Shown here: positions 47,225 through 55,455 of the stretch, one piece after another
Position numbering within the stretch: the first letter of the stretch is position 1
Layout: every line of letters starts with the position of its first letter
DNA from: Pseudoflavonifractor gallinarum
GTDB lineage: Bacteria > Bacillota > Clostridia > Oscillospirales > Oscillospiraceae
Assembly (NCBI RefSeq): GCF_014982855.1
Contig: NZ_JADCKF010000008.1
Location: 1-64,000 of the forward strand
Length of the DNA stretch: 64,000 nucleotides
Direction: 5' to 3'
Program-made: the position numbers and the translations under genes
The notes under the pieces: model-generated
What the model was told of the DNA's origin: nothing
Database searches by the model: none
What the model saw: only the letters and a program-made list of their open reading frames with translations

Positions 47225-48139
47225 TCAGATCCCCAGGGTACGAACCTCCATCTCCAGCGTCACGCCGGTCTCCCGGAAGACGGTCTCCCGGATGTGGGCG
47301 GTCAGATCCATCACGTCGGCGCAGGTGGCCCCGCCCCGGTTGATGACAAAGCCCGCGTGCTTCTCCGACACCTGGGCGCCCCCCACGCGCTTGCCCTTCA
47401 GGCCGCAGCGCTCGATGAGGGCGGCGGCAAAGTGCCCCTCGGGCCGCTTGAAGGTGCTCCCCGCGCTGGGGTACTCCAGGGGCTGCTTCTCCCGGCGGCG
47501 GGCGGCCAGGTCCTCCATCTTGGCGCGGATGTCGCCCCGTTCCCCCCGCTCCAGGCGGAAGACGCCGCCCAAGATCAGGCGCGTGCCGTCGGAAAAGGCG
47601 CTGTGCCGGTAGGAGAAGCCCTGCTCCTCCCCCACCACGGCGCAGATGGTCCCCTCCGGCGTGAGGACCCGGGTCTCCTGGGCGACCTGGCACATCTCGC
47701 CGCCGTAGGCCCCCGCGTTCATCATCAGGGCGCCTCCCACGGTGCCGGGGATGCCGTGGGCAAACTCCAGCCCGGTGAGGCCGTGCTCCAGGGCAAAGTT
47801 GGCCAGCCGGGAGAGCAGCACCCCGCTTCCGGCCCGGATGACCTCCCCCTCCACCGAGAGATGGTCCATCCCGTCAAAGGTCTTGAGGATCAGGCCCTCA
47901 TACCCGGTGTCCGACACCAGAAGGTTGGAGCCGTTGCCCATGAAAAAGGGCTCGATCCCATGGGCGCGGGCCGCCTGGACCACGCCCGCGGCCTCCTCCT
48001 CACTGCGGGGCAGCGCCATCAGCCGGGCGGGCCCCCCGATGCGAAACGAGGTGTGCCGCTCCATCGGCTCCCGCTCCCGCAGCTCCATGCCGGGAAACCT
48101 CTCTCTGAGTGCCTGAATCAATGCGGAATAAACGTCCAT
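47225..48139 (-). CDS. murB: UDP-N-acetylenolpyruvoylglucosamine reductase
   Basis: A 304-residue FAD enzyme that completes UDP-MurNAc synthesis. RHTSFRIGGPARLMALPRSE and GIPGTVGGALMMNAGAYGGE are the FAD-binding motifs; YRHSAFSDGTRLIL and SAGSTFKRPEGHFAAALIE contain the active-site Tyr/Ser region. The start is the second ATG, at 48139, with TTGGAGG five bases upstream. It heads the murB-rapZ-yvcK-whiA operon. Confidence 0.95.
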   Translation of the reverse strand: MDVYSALIQALRERFPGMELREREPMERHTSFRIGGPARLMALPRSEEEAAGVVQAARAHGIEPFFMGNGSNLLVSDTGYEGLILKTFDGMDHLSVEGEVIRAGSGVLLSRLANFALEHGLTGLEFAHGIPGTVGGALMMNAGAYGGEMCQVAQETRVLTPEGTICAVVGEEQGFSYRHSAFSDGTRLILGGVFRLERGERGDIRAKMEDLAARRREKQPLEYPSAGSTFKRPEGHFAAALIERCGLKGKRVGGAQVSEKHAGFVINRGGATCADVMDLTAHIRETVFRETGVTLEMEVRTLGI

Positions 48140-48216
48140 GGAAACCTCCAAACGATCGATCCTCTGACCGCCGCCGCCCGGGATTTCCCCGTTGGCCCGG
48201 CCAGTCTATAACTCTT

Positions 48217-48245
48217 ATTATAACAGCTTTTTCCATAGATTAGAA
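48217..48245 (-). promoter_or_regulatory. Likely murB operon promoter
   Basis: On the minus strand, TTCTAA and a perfect TATAAT with a 17-base spacer, 78 bases before the murB start. The rest of the 48140-48461 gap holds the GC hairpin at 48281-48316, which could be a second terminator of the tRNA unit, and nothing else recognisable. Confidence 0.55.
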
Positions 48246-48280
48246 TAGGCCCGCCCCAAATCCCCCCATCACAGAGAAAG

Positions 48281-48316
48281 ACCGCGGGAAGCCCCTGTCA
48301 GAAGGCTCCCCGCGGT
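48281..48316 (-). terminator. GC-rich hairpin between tRNA and murB promoter
   Basis: ACCGCGGG pairs with CCCGCGGT around an 18-base region with further pairing. The minus-strand downstream sequence is pyrimidine-rich (CTTTCTCT). Probable terminator, moderate T tract. Confidence 0.5.
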
Positions 48317-48419
48317 GTTGGGTCCTGGAAGGAGGGCCGGCAGGCGGCAGGACCCGCTGCAAGCGGTCCGCCGGGCGGCCCTGAAAGCATCATACCGCGG
48401 CGCCAGGGCCGTTCGATAT

Positions 48420-48460
48420 GGAAAAAAAGTCGGAGCAAGCACTTGCACGCTTGCCCCGAC
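48420..48460 (-). terminator. Terminator of tRNA-Gly
   Basis: A stem formed by GTCGGGGCAAGC and GCTTGCTCCGAC on the minus strand, followed by a run of seven T residues, directly after the tRNA 3' end. Confidence 0.85.
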
Positions 48461-48461
48461 A

Positions 48462-48535
48462 TGGAGCAGGTGACGGGAATCGAACCCGCGTGTTCAGCTT
48501 GGGAAGCTGACATTCTACCATTGAACTACACCTGC
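48462..48535 (-). tRNA. tRNA-Gly (anticodon CCC)
   Basis: A complete cloverleaf on the minus strand: acceptor GCAGGTG paired with CACCTGC, a TTCGATT T-loop, an anticodon stem TCAGC/GCTGA with loop TTCCCAA, so anticodon CCC. CCA is encoded in the DNA. The D-arm (TAGTTCAATGGTAGA) and the GAATG segment are normal. Confidence 0.95.
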
Positions 48536-48689
48536 ATCTTGGTTACTGACTCGGATATTATAGCACGCCCCATCCGGTTTGGCAAGTGATTTTTTCCCAG
48601 ATGGTCCCGGCTTTTTGGCCCGCTCCCCTTTCCCGCGCAAAATCCATCGAATCGGGTCCCACAATAAAAAATATCCCCCCGGCCTTCCG

Positions 48690-48717
48690 GTATGTTCCTT
48701 CTCTGCCCGGAAATACT
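48690..48717 (+). promoter_or_regulatory. Sigma-F-like promoter of sigG
   Basis: GTATG, 14 bases, GGAAATACT. This fits the forespore sigma-F consensus (GYWTA ... GGnnAnAnT) and lies 38 bases before the sigG start, as expected because sigG is a sigma-F target in known spore formers. Confidence 0.65.
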
Positions 48718-48754
48718 GAGGAACAGACCATTTCTGCACAGGAGGGACCGCGCA

Positions 48755-49525
48755 ATGATAGGAAAAGTGGAAATCTGCGGCGTCAATACGTCCAAGCTCA
48801 AGGTCCTCAAAAACGAGGAGACCATGGCGCTGCTGAAACAGGCCAAGGCCGGAGACGCGGAAGCCCGGGAGGCCCTGATCTCCGGCAATCTCCGGCTGGT
48901 CCTCTCGGTCATTCAGAAATTTTCCGGCCGCGGCGAAAACGTGGACGATCTCTTTCAGGTGGGGTGCATCGGCCTCATCAAGGCCATCGACAACTTCAAT
49001 ACCGACCTGGACGTGCGCTTCTCCACCTACGGCGTGCCCATGATCGTGGGGGAGATCCGCCGCTATCTCCGGGACAACAGCGCCGTGCGGGTCTCCCGCT
49101 CCATGCGGGACACCGCCTACAAGGTCCTGCAGGTCAAGGAGACCTTCCTCTCCCAGCACCAGCGGGAGCCCTCCATCGAGGAGATCGCCAAGGCCCTGGA
49201 CGTGCGCCGGGAGGAGATCATCTTCGCCCTGGACGCCATCGTGGACCCGGTCTCCCTCTACGAGCCGGTCTACTCCGACGGCGGGGACGCCATCTGCGTC
49301 ATGGACCAGGTGCGGGACTCCAAAAACACCGACGAGAACTGGCTGGAGCACATCGCCCTCAAGGAGGCCATGGCCCAGCTCTCCGACCGGGAGCGGCACA
49401 TCCTCAACCTGCGCTTTTTCGAGGGGCGGACCCAGATGGAGGTCTCCACCGAGGTGGGCATCTCCCAGGCCCAGGTCTCCCGCCTGGAGAAAAACGCCAT
49501 CAAGCAGCTGCGCAAAAATATGTAA
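48755..49525 (+). CDS. sigG: Late forespore sigma factor, sigma-G
   Basis: A 256-residue sigma-70-type factor without region 1. MIGKVEICGVNTSKLKVLKN is the conserved SigG N-terminus. Region 2 carries DDLFQVGCIGLIKAIDNFN and FSTYGVPMIVGEIRRYLRD; region 4 has RERHILNLRFFEGRTQMEVS and ISQAQVSRLEKNAIKQL. It drives late forespore genes and shows that the host can sporulate. The ATG at 48755 follows GGAGGGACC; the longer frame is excluded by the SD and the promoter. Confidence 0.96.
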   Translation: MIGKVEICGVNTSKLKVLKNEETMALLKQAKAGDAEAREALISGNLRLVLSVIQKFSGRGENVDDLFQVGCIGLIKAIDNFNTDLDVRFSTYGVPMIVGEIRRYLRDNSAVRVSRSMRDTAYKVLQVKETFLSQHQREPSIEEIAKALDVRREEIIFALDAIVDPVSLYEPVYSDGGDAICVMDQVRDSKNTDENWLEHIALKEAMAQLSDRERHILNLRFFEGRTQMEVSTEVGISQAQVSRLEKNAIKQLRKNM

Positions 49526-49590
49526 GCGCTTCTCCAAATCCGCGCATTTTGGAGCGGAGGCTCAGGCCGCCGCATGCGCTCGCTGACACT
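49526..49590 (+). repeat. Truncated, diverged copy of the structured repeat
   Basis: The segment from CTTCTCCAAATC to CGCTCGCTGAC resembles the first third of copies A-C (CTTCTCAAAAATGC ... GCAGGCCGCCGCATGC ... CTCGCTGACGCTCGC), with the first hairpin altered. It follows sigG directly and stops at the next terminator. Confidence 0.5.
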
Positions 49591-49591
49591 A

Positions 49592-49623
49592 AGGGCGCTC
49601 CGGTATGATCACCGGAGCGCCCC
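49592..49623. terminator. Bidirectional terminator between sigG and methyltransferase
   Basis: Stem GGGCGCTCCGG, loop TATGATCA, stem CCGGAGCGCCC, followed by pyrimidine-rich DNA on the plus strand. It separates two convergent genes. Confidence 0.75.
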
Positions 49624-49636
49624 CATTCTCTTTCTA

Positions 49637-50368
49637 TTATATTCTTCTTCCCCGCACCAGCAGCATCATGGGGCGGCGCAGCTCGTCCGCCATGCCCGGC
49701 ACGTCCATCAGGGCGGGATCGGGCCGGGGCTCCACCACCCGCTCCAGCGCAAAGCCGGTCTCCAGCAGCGTGTTGAGCCAGTCGGTCAGGGTGTGGTGGT
49801 ATTTCACCACCTCACAGCCCAGGAAATGGGCGGTGCGCTTCCCCTCGGTAAAGTACCGGTCCACCGGCCAGTGGAGCGGCCGGCCGTTCCCATCGCAGTA
49901 CCAGTCCTGGCTTCCCTCTGCGGTAAAGATCGGGTGCTCGCAGGAGAACACGAACACCCCGCCCGGTACCAGCAGGTCGTGGACCTTCTGAAAGACCGGC
50001 CGCAGGTCGTCCACGTAGTGCAGGGCCAGCGAGCTGAGGGCCACATCAAAGGAGCCCGCCTCCCCCTCCAGGTCCTCCATGGCCGCCCGGCGGTAGGTGA
50101 TGCGGGGGTCCTGGGTCATTTCCCTGGCCCGCTCCAGCATTTTCTCCGAGAGGTCGGTCCCCAGCACCGACCGGGCCCCCTGCTCTGCGGCATAGCGGCA
50201 GTGCCACCCGAACCCGCAGCCCAGGTCCAGCACCCGCTTGTCCGTGAAATCGGGCAGGAGCTTTTTCAGCTCGTGCCACTCGCCGGCCGCCCGCAGCCCC
50301 TCCACGGAGCGGGGAAAGCGGCTGTATGCTTCAAAAAATGTCTCGTTGTCGTAGTGGTTTTCTTTCAT
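49637..50368 (-). CDS. Class I SAM-dependent methyltransferase
   Basis: A 243-residue protein with KRVLDLGCGFGWHCRYAAEQ (SAM motif I), SVLGTDLSEKMLERAREMT (motif II) and FDVALSSLALHYVDDLRPVF (motif IV). It belongs to the methyltransferase_11/25 group of small-molecule methyltransferases. Substrate unknown. The SD AACC-ATG region (GTGAAACC) is weak. Confidence 0.88.
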   Translation of the reverse strand: MKENHYDNETFFEAYSRFPRSVEGLRAAGEWHELKKLLPDFTDKRVLDLGCGFGWHCRYAAEQGARSVLGTDLSEKMLERAREMTQDPRITYRRAAMEDLEGEAGSFDVALSSLALHYVDDLRPVFQKVHDLLVPGGVFVFSCEHPIFTAEGSQDWYCDGNGRPLHWPVDRYFTEGKRTAHFLGCEVVKYHHTLTDWLNTLLETGFALERVVEPRPDPALMDVPGMADELRRPMMLLVRGRRI

Positions 50369-50413
50369 GGTTTCACCTTATTCTATGCTGTATATGCTGT
50401 CCATCCGGCGCGC

Positions 50414-52360
50414 TTACCCCCGGTAGGGCCGGTATCCGTTCCCCCGGCCCCGTCCCTTCCCGTAGGCCCGGCGTTTTCTCCGGCCCCCGCTGGAGACCAC
50501 CAGCAGCACCAGGATCACCAGGCCCAGCACCACGCCGTACACGGTCAGGCCCACCTGGTTGGGGGAGCGGAGCAGGTCCACCGGGTTCCAGGAGGGGATC
50601 ACCTGCTTGCGCCCCTCGGGAGCGGCATAGCGCTCGTCCACCGTCCCCATGGACCGGAGGTAGGAGGCCAGAGCGTACCACTCCTTCACCTCCGCGCCGC
50701 CGGCGTTGTGGATGATGCGCGCCTCCAGGTCCTCCACCGGCGCGCCGTTCTCGTCCCGGGGCGTGATGCCCAGGATGCCGAAGGACTGGCCGTTGACCGT
50801 CCCCAGCATCTGCCCGCAGTAGAGCCCCGTCACCACCCGGTAGAGCCGGTCATCCTCGATGGGCACCCGGGTCCCGTCCTCCAGCACCTGCCAGCAGTCG
50901 GTGACCTTGTTGAAGATCAGCCGGTGGGGGTTGAGGCTCCAGCCCATCCCCGCACCGTAGAGCTGGGCCTCGGGCATCAGGGGCGTGACCGAGGCGTCCA
51001 CCTCGAAGGCGTCCTTCAGCTCATGCCCGTACAGGTAGGCCGAGATGAGGGGATAGCCCGGCGTCCCATCCGCCCCGATCCCCAGGGAGGACACCTGGAA
51101 GGCGTCCGCCGTGGTGATGGGCCCCGGCGTGAAGGAGCTGCGGATCACGCCCTCGGCCACCACGGCGAAGTCCACCGGTACATAGTCCGCCCCCTCGGCC
51201 TTCTTCACCGCATAGAGATAGGAGTCGGCGATCAGGTTGCCCAGGGGCTCCTCCTGCTGCGCCTCTCCAAAGGTCTGGATGGCGGGAAAGGACCAGGGAT
51301 TTTGGGCCAGCACCTGGTCGTATCCCAGGCCGTAGTCCCGCAGATATCCCTCCTCCACCTTTCGCTGAAAGACCTCGGCCATGGCCGCCATCTCCGGGTC
51401 CTCGGGCACGGTCTCGTCCACCGGGAGGAGGGTGTAGTCCACCAGCTCCAGCCCGCCGTTCTCGTTCCGCTCCACCGTCAGCCGGCCCAGGTTGGCCGTG
51501 TCCGCCCCGCAGGAGACGATGAGGGTGTCCCCCACCCGGATGGGCTCCTCCAGGGTGGTGTGGGTGTGGCCCGAGAGGATCACGTCGATCCCGTCCACCT
51601 TCCGGGCCAGCTCGTAGTCCTCCCCCTTGCCGTTGTCCGTGCCGCTGTGGGAGAGGCAGACGATGAAGTCGGCCTCCTCCCTGGCCTGGATCTCCTGCAC
51701 CACCCGCTGGGCGGCCTGGGCCGCCGGCTCAAACTCCATGCCGGACATGGGCGCGTTGGAGTCGGCCTCCTCCCCCATCACGCCGAACACCGCGATGCGC
51801 AGGGGGTCCCCGTCGGCGGAGCGGCCCCGCTCGATGACGGTATAGTCGGTGACGCCGTAGTTCTCCCAGGCCGCCCAGCTCTCCGTGTCGCTCTCCGGGG
51901 GGCGGTAGTTGGCCTCCACGATGGCGGGGAGGGTCTCCCCGCTCTCCACCGCCGCGTTCAGCATGGCCGCAAGCCCTCCGGCGCGGTAGTCGAACTCGTG
52001 GTTTCCAAAGGTGGTGGCGTCATACCGCATTTCCCCCAGGGCCCGCAGCTCGGGGGCGTCGGTGGAGTAGATGGTCTGGAGCAGGGACCCCATGGAAAAG
52101 TCCCCCGCGTCCAGGGTCACCAGGGCCTGGCCCTCCCCGCTGGGAAAGGCCTCCCGCTCCTGCCGGAGCAGGGTGGCCAGACGGGTGTATCCCCCATATG
52201 CTCCCCCCTCCGCCTGGGTGGGGTACCAGTGGTCGTGGGTGTCGTGGGTAAACAGGATGCGCAGGGTATCGCGCTCCCCCTGGGCCTGGGCGGGGGCAGC
52301 GCTCCCTGCCAGCACCGCGCCCAGCAGCACCAGGACCGGAATGCACCGGACTCCTCTCAT
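50414..52360 (-). CDS. Secreted 5'-nucleotidase / metallophosphatase
   Basis: A 648-residue exported enzyme. The N-terminal signal peptide is hydrophobic (VLVLLGAVLAGSAAPAQA). The metallophosphatase domain has LRILFTHDTHDHWYP, TLDAGDFSMGS, TTFGNHEFDYRAGGL and VILSGHTHTTLEEP. The C-terminal nucleotidase domain (FAVVAEGVIRSSFTPGPIT) follows. A C-terminal membrane helix (LTVYGVVLGLVILVLLVV) with a basic Gly/Arg tail anchors it. It should act at the cell surface in nucleotide scavenging. Confidence 0.92.
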   Translation of the reverse strand: MRGVRCIPVLVLLGAVLAGSAAPAQAQGERDTLRILFTHDTHDHWYPTQAEGGAYGGYTRLATLLRQEREAFPSGEGQALVTLDAGDFSMGSLLQTIYSTDAPELRALGEMRYDATTFGNHEFDYRAGGLAAMLNAAVESGETLPAIVEANYRPPESDTESWAAWENYGVTDYTVIERGRSADGDPLRIAVFGVMGEEADSNAPMSGMEFEPAAQAAQRVVQEIQAREEADFIVCLSHSGTDNGKGEDYELARKVDGIDVILSGHTHTTLEEPIRVGDTLIVSCGADTANLGRLTVERNENGGLELVDYTLLPVDETVPEDPEMAAMAEVFQRKVEEGYLRDYGLGYDQVLAQNPWSFPAIQTFGEAQQEEPLGNLIADSYLYAVKKAEGADYVPVDFAVVAEGVIRSSFTPGPITTADAFQVSSLGIGADGTPGYPLISAYLYGHELKDAFEVDASVTPLMPEAQLYGAGMGWSLNPHRLIFNKVTDCWQVLEDGTRVPIEDDRLYRVVTGLYCGQMLGTVNGQSFGILGITPRDENGAPVEDLEARIIHNAGGAEVKEWYALASYLRSMGTVDERYAAPEGRKQVIPSWNPVDLLRSPNQVGLTVYGVVLGLVILVLLVVSSGGRRKRRAYGKGRGRGNGYRPYRG

Positions 52361-52474
52361 TTCCAGTATCCTCCCTTTTTTCTGTCTTTCCTGGTCTCAT
52401 TATGCCATAATCTGCACAAAAAGGGAAGGGCCCCGGCCCGCACTCTTTGGGAAGTCTCTTTTCGCATTTTCCCG

Positions 52475-52503
52475 TTGACAAGCGCCTTGAATCCTGCTAT
52501 ACT
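52475..52503 (+). promoter_or_regulatory. infC operon promoter
   Basis: Consensus TTGACA and TATACT with a 17-base spacer, about 170 bases before the infC start. Confidence 0.88.
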
Positions 52504-52539
52504 GATCAGGCACAATAAAGCAGAACGGTCCCCGTCCTC

Positions 52540-52660
52540 ACCTCCAGCACAGAGCGAAGAGGTTGATAGCGTTGCAGAACACGCCGGAATTCCGGCGGTG
52601 TTTTTCGTGCGATTGCGGGTACCGGGCTGGTAGCCGCTTTTTTGTTTTGCTTATTGAGAA
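52540..52660 (+). ncRNA. infC-rpmI-rplT leader (L20-type attenuator candidate)
   Basis: The transcribed leader holds a strong stem, ACACGCCGGAA/TTCCGGCGGTGT, followed by TTTTT (52580-52606), and a second stem GCGGGTACC/GGTAGCCGC followed by TTTTTTG (52616-52646). Two terminator-like hairpins before infC fit the L20- or IF3-controlled leaders of Firmicutes. The exact pairing was not computed. Confidence 0.65.
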
Positions 52661-52676
52661 TGGGAGGTGCTGTCGT

Positions 52677-53207
52677 ATCAGCAACAAGGGTCATCAAATC
52701 AACGAAGAAATCCGCGACAAGGAAGTCCGTCTGGTCTCTGCCACCGGCGAGCAGCTTGGTATCATGTCTGCCCGGGAGGCGCTGGAGAAGGCCATGGAGG
52801 CCGATCTGGACCTGGTGAAGATTTCCCCCACCGCCGTCCCCCCCGTCTGCAAGCTCATGGACTACGGTAAGTTCAAGTTCGAGCAGACCAAGCGGGAGAA
52901 GGAAGCCAAGAAGAATCAGCGCGTCGTGGAGATCAAGGAAGTCCGCATGTCTCCCAGCATTGACGTGAACGACTTCAACGTCAAGCTGCGCAACGCTCAG
53001 AAGTTCCTGGGCGAGGGCAACCGCGTCAAGGTCACCGTCCGCTTCCGCGGCCGTGAGATGGCGCATACGGACATCGGCAAGAATCTGCTGGTGAAATTCG
53101 CGGAGGAGTGCGGCGAGGTCGCCACGTTGGATAAGGAGCCCAAGCTGGACGGACGGCACATGTCCATCTTCCTCTCCCCCAAGACCGCGAAGGAGACCAA
53201 GAAGTAA
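52677..53207 (+). CDS. infC: Translation initiation factor IF-3, ATC start
   Basis: A 176-residue IF-3. The N-terminal domain begins ISNKGHQINEEIRDKEVRLV and the C-terminal domain shows MSPSIDVNDFNVKLRNAQKF and VRFRGREMAHTDIGKNLL. The start is best placed at ATC 52677: GGGAGG lies nine bases upstream and homologues begin at this residue. Non-ATG starts are typical of infC and serve autoregulation by IF-3 discrimination. The in-frame ATG at 52563 lies in the leader and has no homologous N-terminus. Confidence 0.93.
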   Translation: MSNKGHQINEEIRDKEVRLVSATGEQLGIMSAREALEKAMEADLDLVKISPTAVPPVCKLMDYGKFKFEQTKREKEAKKNQRVVEIKEVRMSPSIDVNDFNVKLRNAQKFLGEGNRVKVTVRFRGREMAHTDIGKNLLVKFAEECGEVATLDKEPKLDGRHMSIFLSPKTAKETKK

Positions 53208-53264
53208 GAGGGCTTCCTTCTTACCTGTATCCTGGATATTGTTAAAGTAAAGGAGATCACTACC

Positions 53265-53468
53265 ATGCCTAAGCTGAAAACCCACAGCGGCGCGAAGAAG
53301 AGATTCAACCTCACCAAGACCGGCAAGGTCAAGCGCGCCCACGCCAACAAGCGTCACCTGCTCAACGGTCACGGCAAGACCACCAAGCTGAAGAGAGGCC
53401 TCCGTGCCGGCGCTTACGCGGACAAGACCAACGAGCCCGCCATCAAGCGTCTGATCCCTTATAAATAA
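53265..53468 (+). CDS. rpmI: 50S ribosomal protein L35
   Basis: A 67-residue basic protein: [20 protein letters not shown] and [19 protein letters not shown] are diagnostic for bL35. It is the second gene of the infC-rpmI-rplT operon with SD AAAGGAGAT. Full family length. Confidence 0.98.
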   Translation: MPKLKTHSGAKKRFNLTKTGKVKRAHANKRHLLNGHGKTTKLKRGLRAGAYADKTNEPAIKRLIPYK

Positions 53469-53505
53469 GAACTTTTTACTCATTGATATAGGAGGCTAAT
53501 CTACA

Positions 53506-53862
53506 ATGGCTAGAGTTAAAGGCGCGATGATGACGCGCAAGAGAAGAAATAAGACCCTGAAGCTGGCGAAGGGCTACTTTGGCGCGAAGTCCAAGCACTT
53601 CAAGATGGCCAAGGAGCAGGTCATGAAGTCCCTGGTGTACGCTTACACCGGCCGCCGTCTGAAGAAGCGCGATTTCCGTCAGCTCTGGATCGCCCGCATC
53701 TCCGCCGGCTGCAAGCAGAACGGCATGAACTACTCCACCTTCATGAACGGCCTGAAGAAGGCTGGTGTGGAGATCAACCGCAAGATGCTCTCCGAGCTGG
53801 CCATCCACGACAAGGCTGCTTTCACCCAGCTGACCGAGCTGGCCAAGAGCAAGCTGGCCTAA
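53506..53862 (+). CDS. rplT: 50S ribosomal protein L20
   Basis: A 118-residue protein: [40 protein letters not shown] and [20 protein letters not shown] are diagnostic for bL20. It is an early 23S rRNA assembly protein and in Firmicutes represses its own operon through the leader. SD TAGGAGG. Confidence 0.98.
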   Translation: MARVKGAMMTRKRRNKTLKLAKGYFGAKSKHFKMAKEQVMKSLVYAYTGRRLKKRDFRQLWIARISAGCKQNGMNYSTFMNGLKKAGVEINRKMLSELAIHDKAAFTQLTELAKSKLA

Positions 53863-53872
53863 GATTCGATCG

Positions 53873-53907
53873 AAAAACCGGAACTCCGTCTGGAGTTCCG
53901 GTTTTTT
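53873..53907 (+). terminator. Terminator of the infC operon
   Basis: Stem ACCGGAACTCC, loop GTCT, stem GGAGTTCCGGT followed by six T residues, directly after rplT. Confidence 0.93.
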
Positions 53908-53924
53908 GTTTGTCTGTCTCCCGA

Positions 53925-54452
53925 TTACCTGCGCCGGTCCATGTGCTCCTGCCACCGCTGGCGGAAGAGCTCCAGATGGCACCGCTCATCGGCCAGAATC
54001 CGCCGCAGATTGGCCCGCACGTTCTCGTCCCCGATCCAGCGGGCCTGGTTCTCGTAGATCCGGATGGAGGCCTCCTCCGCCCGGACGGCGGCCTGCAATA
54101 AGGGACCCATCATCCGGTTATACTGATTGTACTCGGGCGACCACCAGACCCGCCGGCCCCGCTGTACGCTCCACAGGCGGGGCTCGCCCCCCAGCTGCAC
54201 CGCCAGCGCCCCGAAGATCTCCAGGTGGTGGAGCTCCACCATGGCCACCTCGTGGAAGGTCTGGGCCAGCGCCTCCTCCCCGGCGCACACCAGCTGGTCA
54301 TACAGATACAGGGACGCCGCGGACATCTCGGACGTCCCGCCCCCCATGTTGCTCAACATGGCCCGGGCATAGCGGAGGTTTCTGCCCTCCACCCGGATCT
54401 CCGGATAGGGCTCCGGCGCGCGGAAGGCCGCGGCCACGCAGATCATTTCCAT
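53925..54452 (-). CDS. Ferritin-like di-iron family protein
   Basis: A 175-residue, four-helix protein. Carboxylate-rich helices carry the likely metal ligands: SEMSAASLYLYDQLVCAGEE, FHEVAMVELHHLEIFGALAV, AVRAEEASIRIYENQARWIG and ILADERCHLELFRQRWQEH. It resembles the rubrerythrin/manganese-catalase-like ferritin domain proteins of Clostridia, some of which are spore-coat-associated. Enzymatic role not determined. Confidence 0.75.
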   Translation of the reverse strand: MEMICVAAAFRAPEPYPEIRVEGRNLRYARAMLSNMGGGTSEMSAASLYLYDQLVCAGEEALAQTFHEVAMVELHHLEIFGALAVQLGGEPRLWSVQRGRRVWWSPEYNQYNRMMGPLLQAAVRAEEASIRIYENQARWIGDENVRANLRRILADERCHLELFRQRWQEHMDRRR

Positions 54453-54506
54453 CGGTACCCCTCCCTTCCTTAAATCTAATTTTAAATATTATATCTAATA
54501 CTCCTG

Positions 54507-54536
54507 TTGACTATTTCTTGCGATGCGTGTTATACT
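54507..54536 (+). promoter_or_regulatory. Promoter of the hemolysin III gene
   Basis: TTGACT and TATACT with an 18-base spacer. Its position rules out an open-frame start at 54523 and supports the ATG at 54592. Confidence 0.8.
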
Positions 54537-54591
54537 AACCATAGCAGAGGCGGTGTACGCCTTTCAATCTATGCGTGATCGGGTGACTTTT

Positions 54592-55341
54592 ATGAACCAT
54601 GAACATATCCTGCCTGGCGATTCCTCCAAGCTCTACTACCACCCCGCTCCCCGCCGGAAGCGGATCTCTGAACAGGGCCGGGACCCCTACGACGGCCTGC
54701 GCCCCTGGTCGGCCATCACCCACGGTGCGGGCGCCCTGCTGGGCGTGGTGGGCACCGTGGCTCTCCTCCTGCGCGCCTGGGCCCTGGGTCTGGACGCCTG
54801 GCATGTGGTGTCCTTTCTGATCTATGGGCTGTCCATGATCGGGCTCTATACGGCCAGTACCCTCTACCACTGCGTCAACACCAGCGTCAAGGGCCGCATC
54901 GCCCTGCGCAAATACGACCACACCTCCATCTATCTCCTCATCGCCGGGTCCTATACCCCCATCTGTCTGGTCCCCCTGCGGACCTACGGTCTCTGGGGCT
55001 GGGTCCTCTTCGGGGTGATCTGGGCGCTGGCCCTGGCGGGCTTCGCGCTGGCGGTGGCCTGGATCGACGCCCCCCGCTGGGTGACCTCCGGGCTGTGCCT
55101 CTTCATGGGGTGGATGGCGCTGGTGGCCCTGGTCCCCCTCACCCAGGTGCTCCCCGCCGCCGGATTTTTCTGGCTCCTGGCGGGCGGTGTGCTCTACTCG
55201 GTGGGCGGCGTGCTCTACGCGGTCAAGTGGCCCGGCCGGAACAACCCCCGCTTCGGCTGTCACGAGATCTTCCACGTGTTCATCCTGCTGGGCAGCGTCT
55301 GCCACTTTATCCTCATGTACCAGGTGGTCGCTTTCCTCTAA
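54592..55341 (+). CDS. Hemolysin III / YqfA-type membrane protein
   Basis: A 249-residue integral membrane protein with about seven hydrophobic segments. The family marks are DGLRPWSAITHGAGALLGVV, YGLSMIGLYTASTLYHCVN and the C-terminal CHEIFHVFILLGSVCHFILM with conserved histidines. It belongs to the PAQR/HlyIII family, probably a zinc-dependent lipid hydrolase; hemolysis is not implied. Start ATG 54592 (weak SD GGGTGA). Confidence 0.9.
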   Translation: MNHEHILPGDSSKLYYHPAPRRKRISEQGRDPYDGLRPWSAITHGAGALLGVVGTVALLLRAWALGLDAWHVVSFLIYGLSMIGLYTASTLYHCVNTSVKGRIALRKYDHTSIYLLIAGSYTPICLVPLRTYGLWGWVLFGVIWALALAGFALAVAWIDAPRWVTSGLCLFMGWMALVALVPLTQVLPAAGFFWLLAGGVLYSVGGVLYAVKWPGRNNPRFGCHEIFHVFILLGSVCHFILMYQVVAFL

Positions 55342-55355
55342 GTTGATCCTGCACC

Positions 55356-55386
55356 AAGGCCGCAGTCCGATGGACTGCGGCCTTTT
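55356..55386 (+). terminator. Terminator of the hemolysin III gene
   Basis: Stem AAGGCCGCAGTCC, loop GAT, stem GGACTGCGGCCTT followed by TT. Confidence 0.9.
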
Positions 55387-55394
55387 CCTTCCGG

Positions 55395-55424
55395 TTGACA
55401 GACCGGACCGGGAGGCACTATACT
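55395..55424 (+). promoter_or_regulatory. Promoter of the hydroxyacid dehydrogenase gene
   Basis: TTGACA and TATACT with an 18-base spacer, followed by AAGGAGG before the ATG. Confidence 0.85.
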
Positions 55425-55455
55425 GAATACAAACTCATCCAAGGAGGTCCTCCCT

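Noticed and set aside
47906-47918. GGTGTCCGACACC in murB as a host copy of the palindrome
   Set aside because: Arms overlap (no 5-base centre with GGACAC), so it does not match the consensus.
48462-48535. tRNA-Gly as the attachment site of the prophage
   Set aside because: The prophage boundary is 12 kb away, and large serine recombinases seldom use tRNA genes; the interrupted frame next to the integrase is a better site.
49574-52633. 1019-codon rightward open frame over the methyltransferase and nucleotidase genes
   Set aside because: Spans two real leftward genes and a terminator; no recognisable domain.
52506-53483. 325-codon minus-strand frame over infC and rpmI
   Set aside because: Opposite to conserved translation genes; no homologous features.
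54523-54591. Start of the hemolysin III gene at ATG 54523
   Set aside because: It lies between the -35 and -10 boxes of the promoter, so it cannot be in the transcript.
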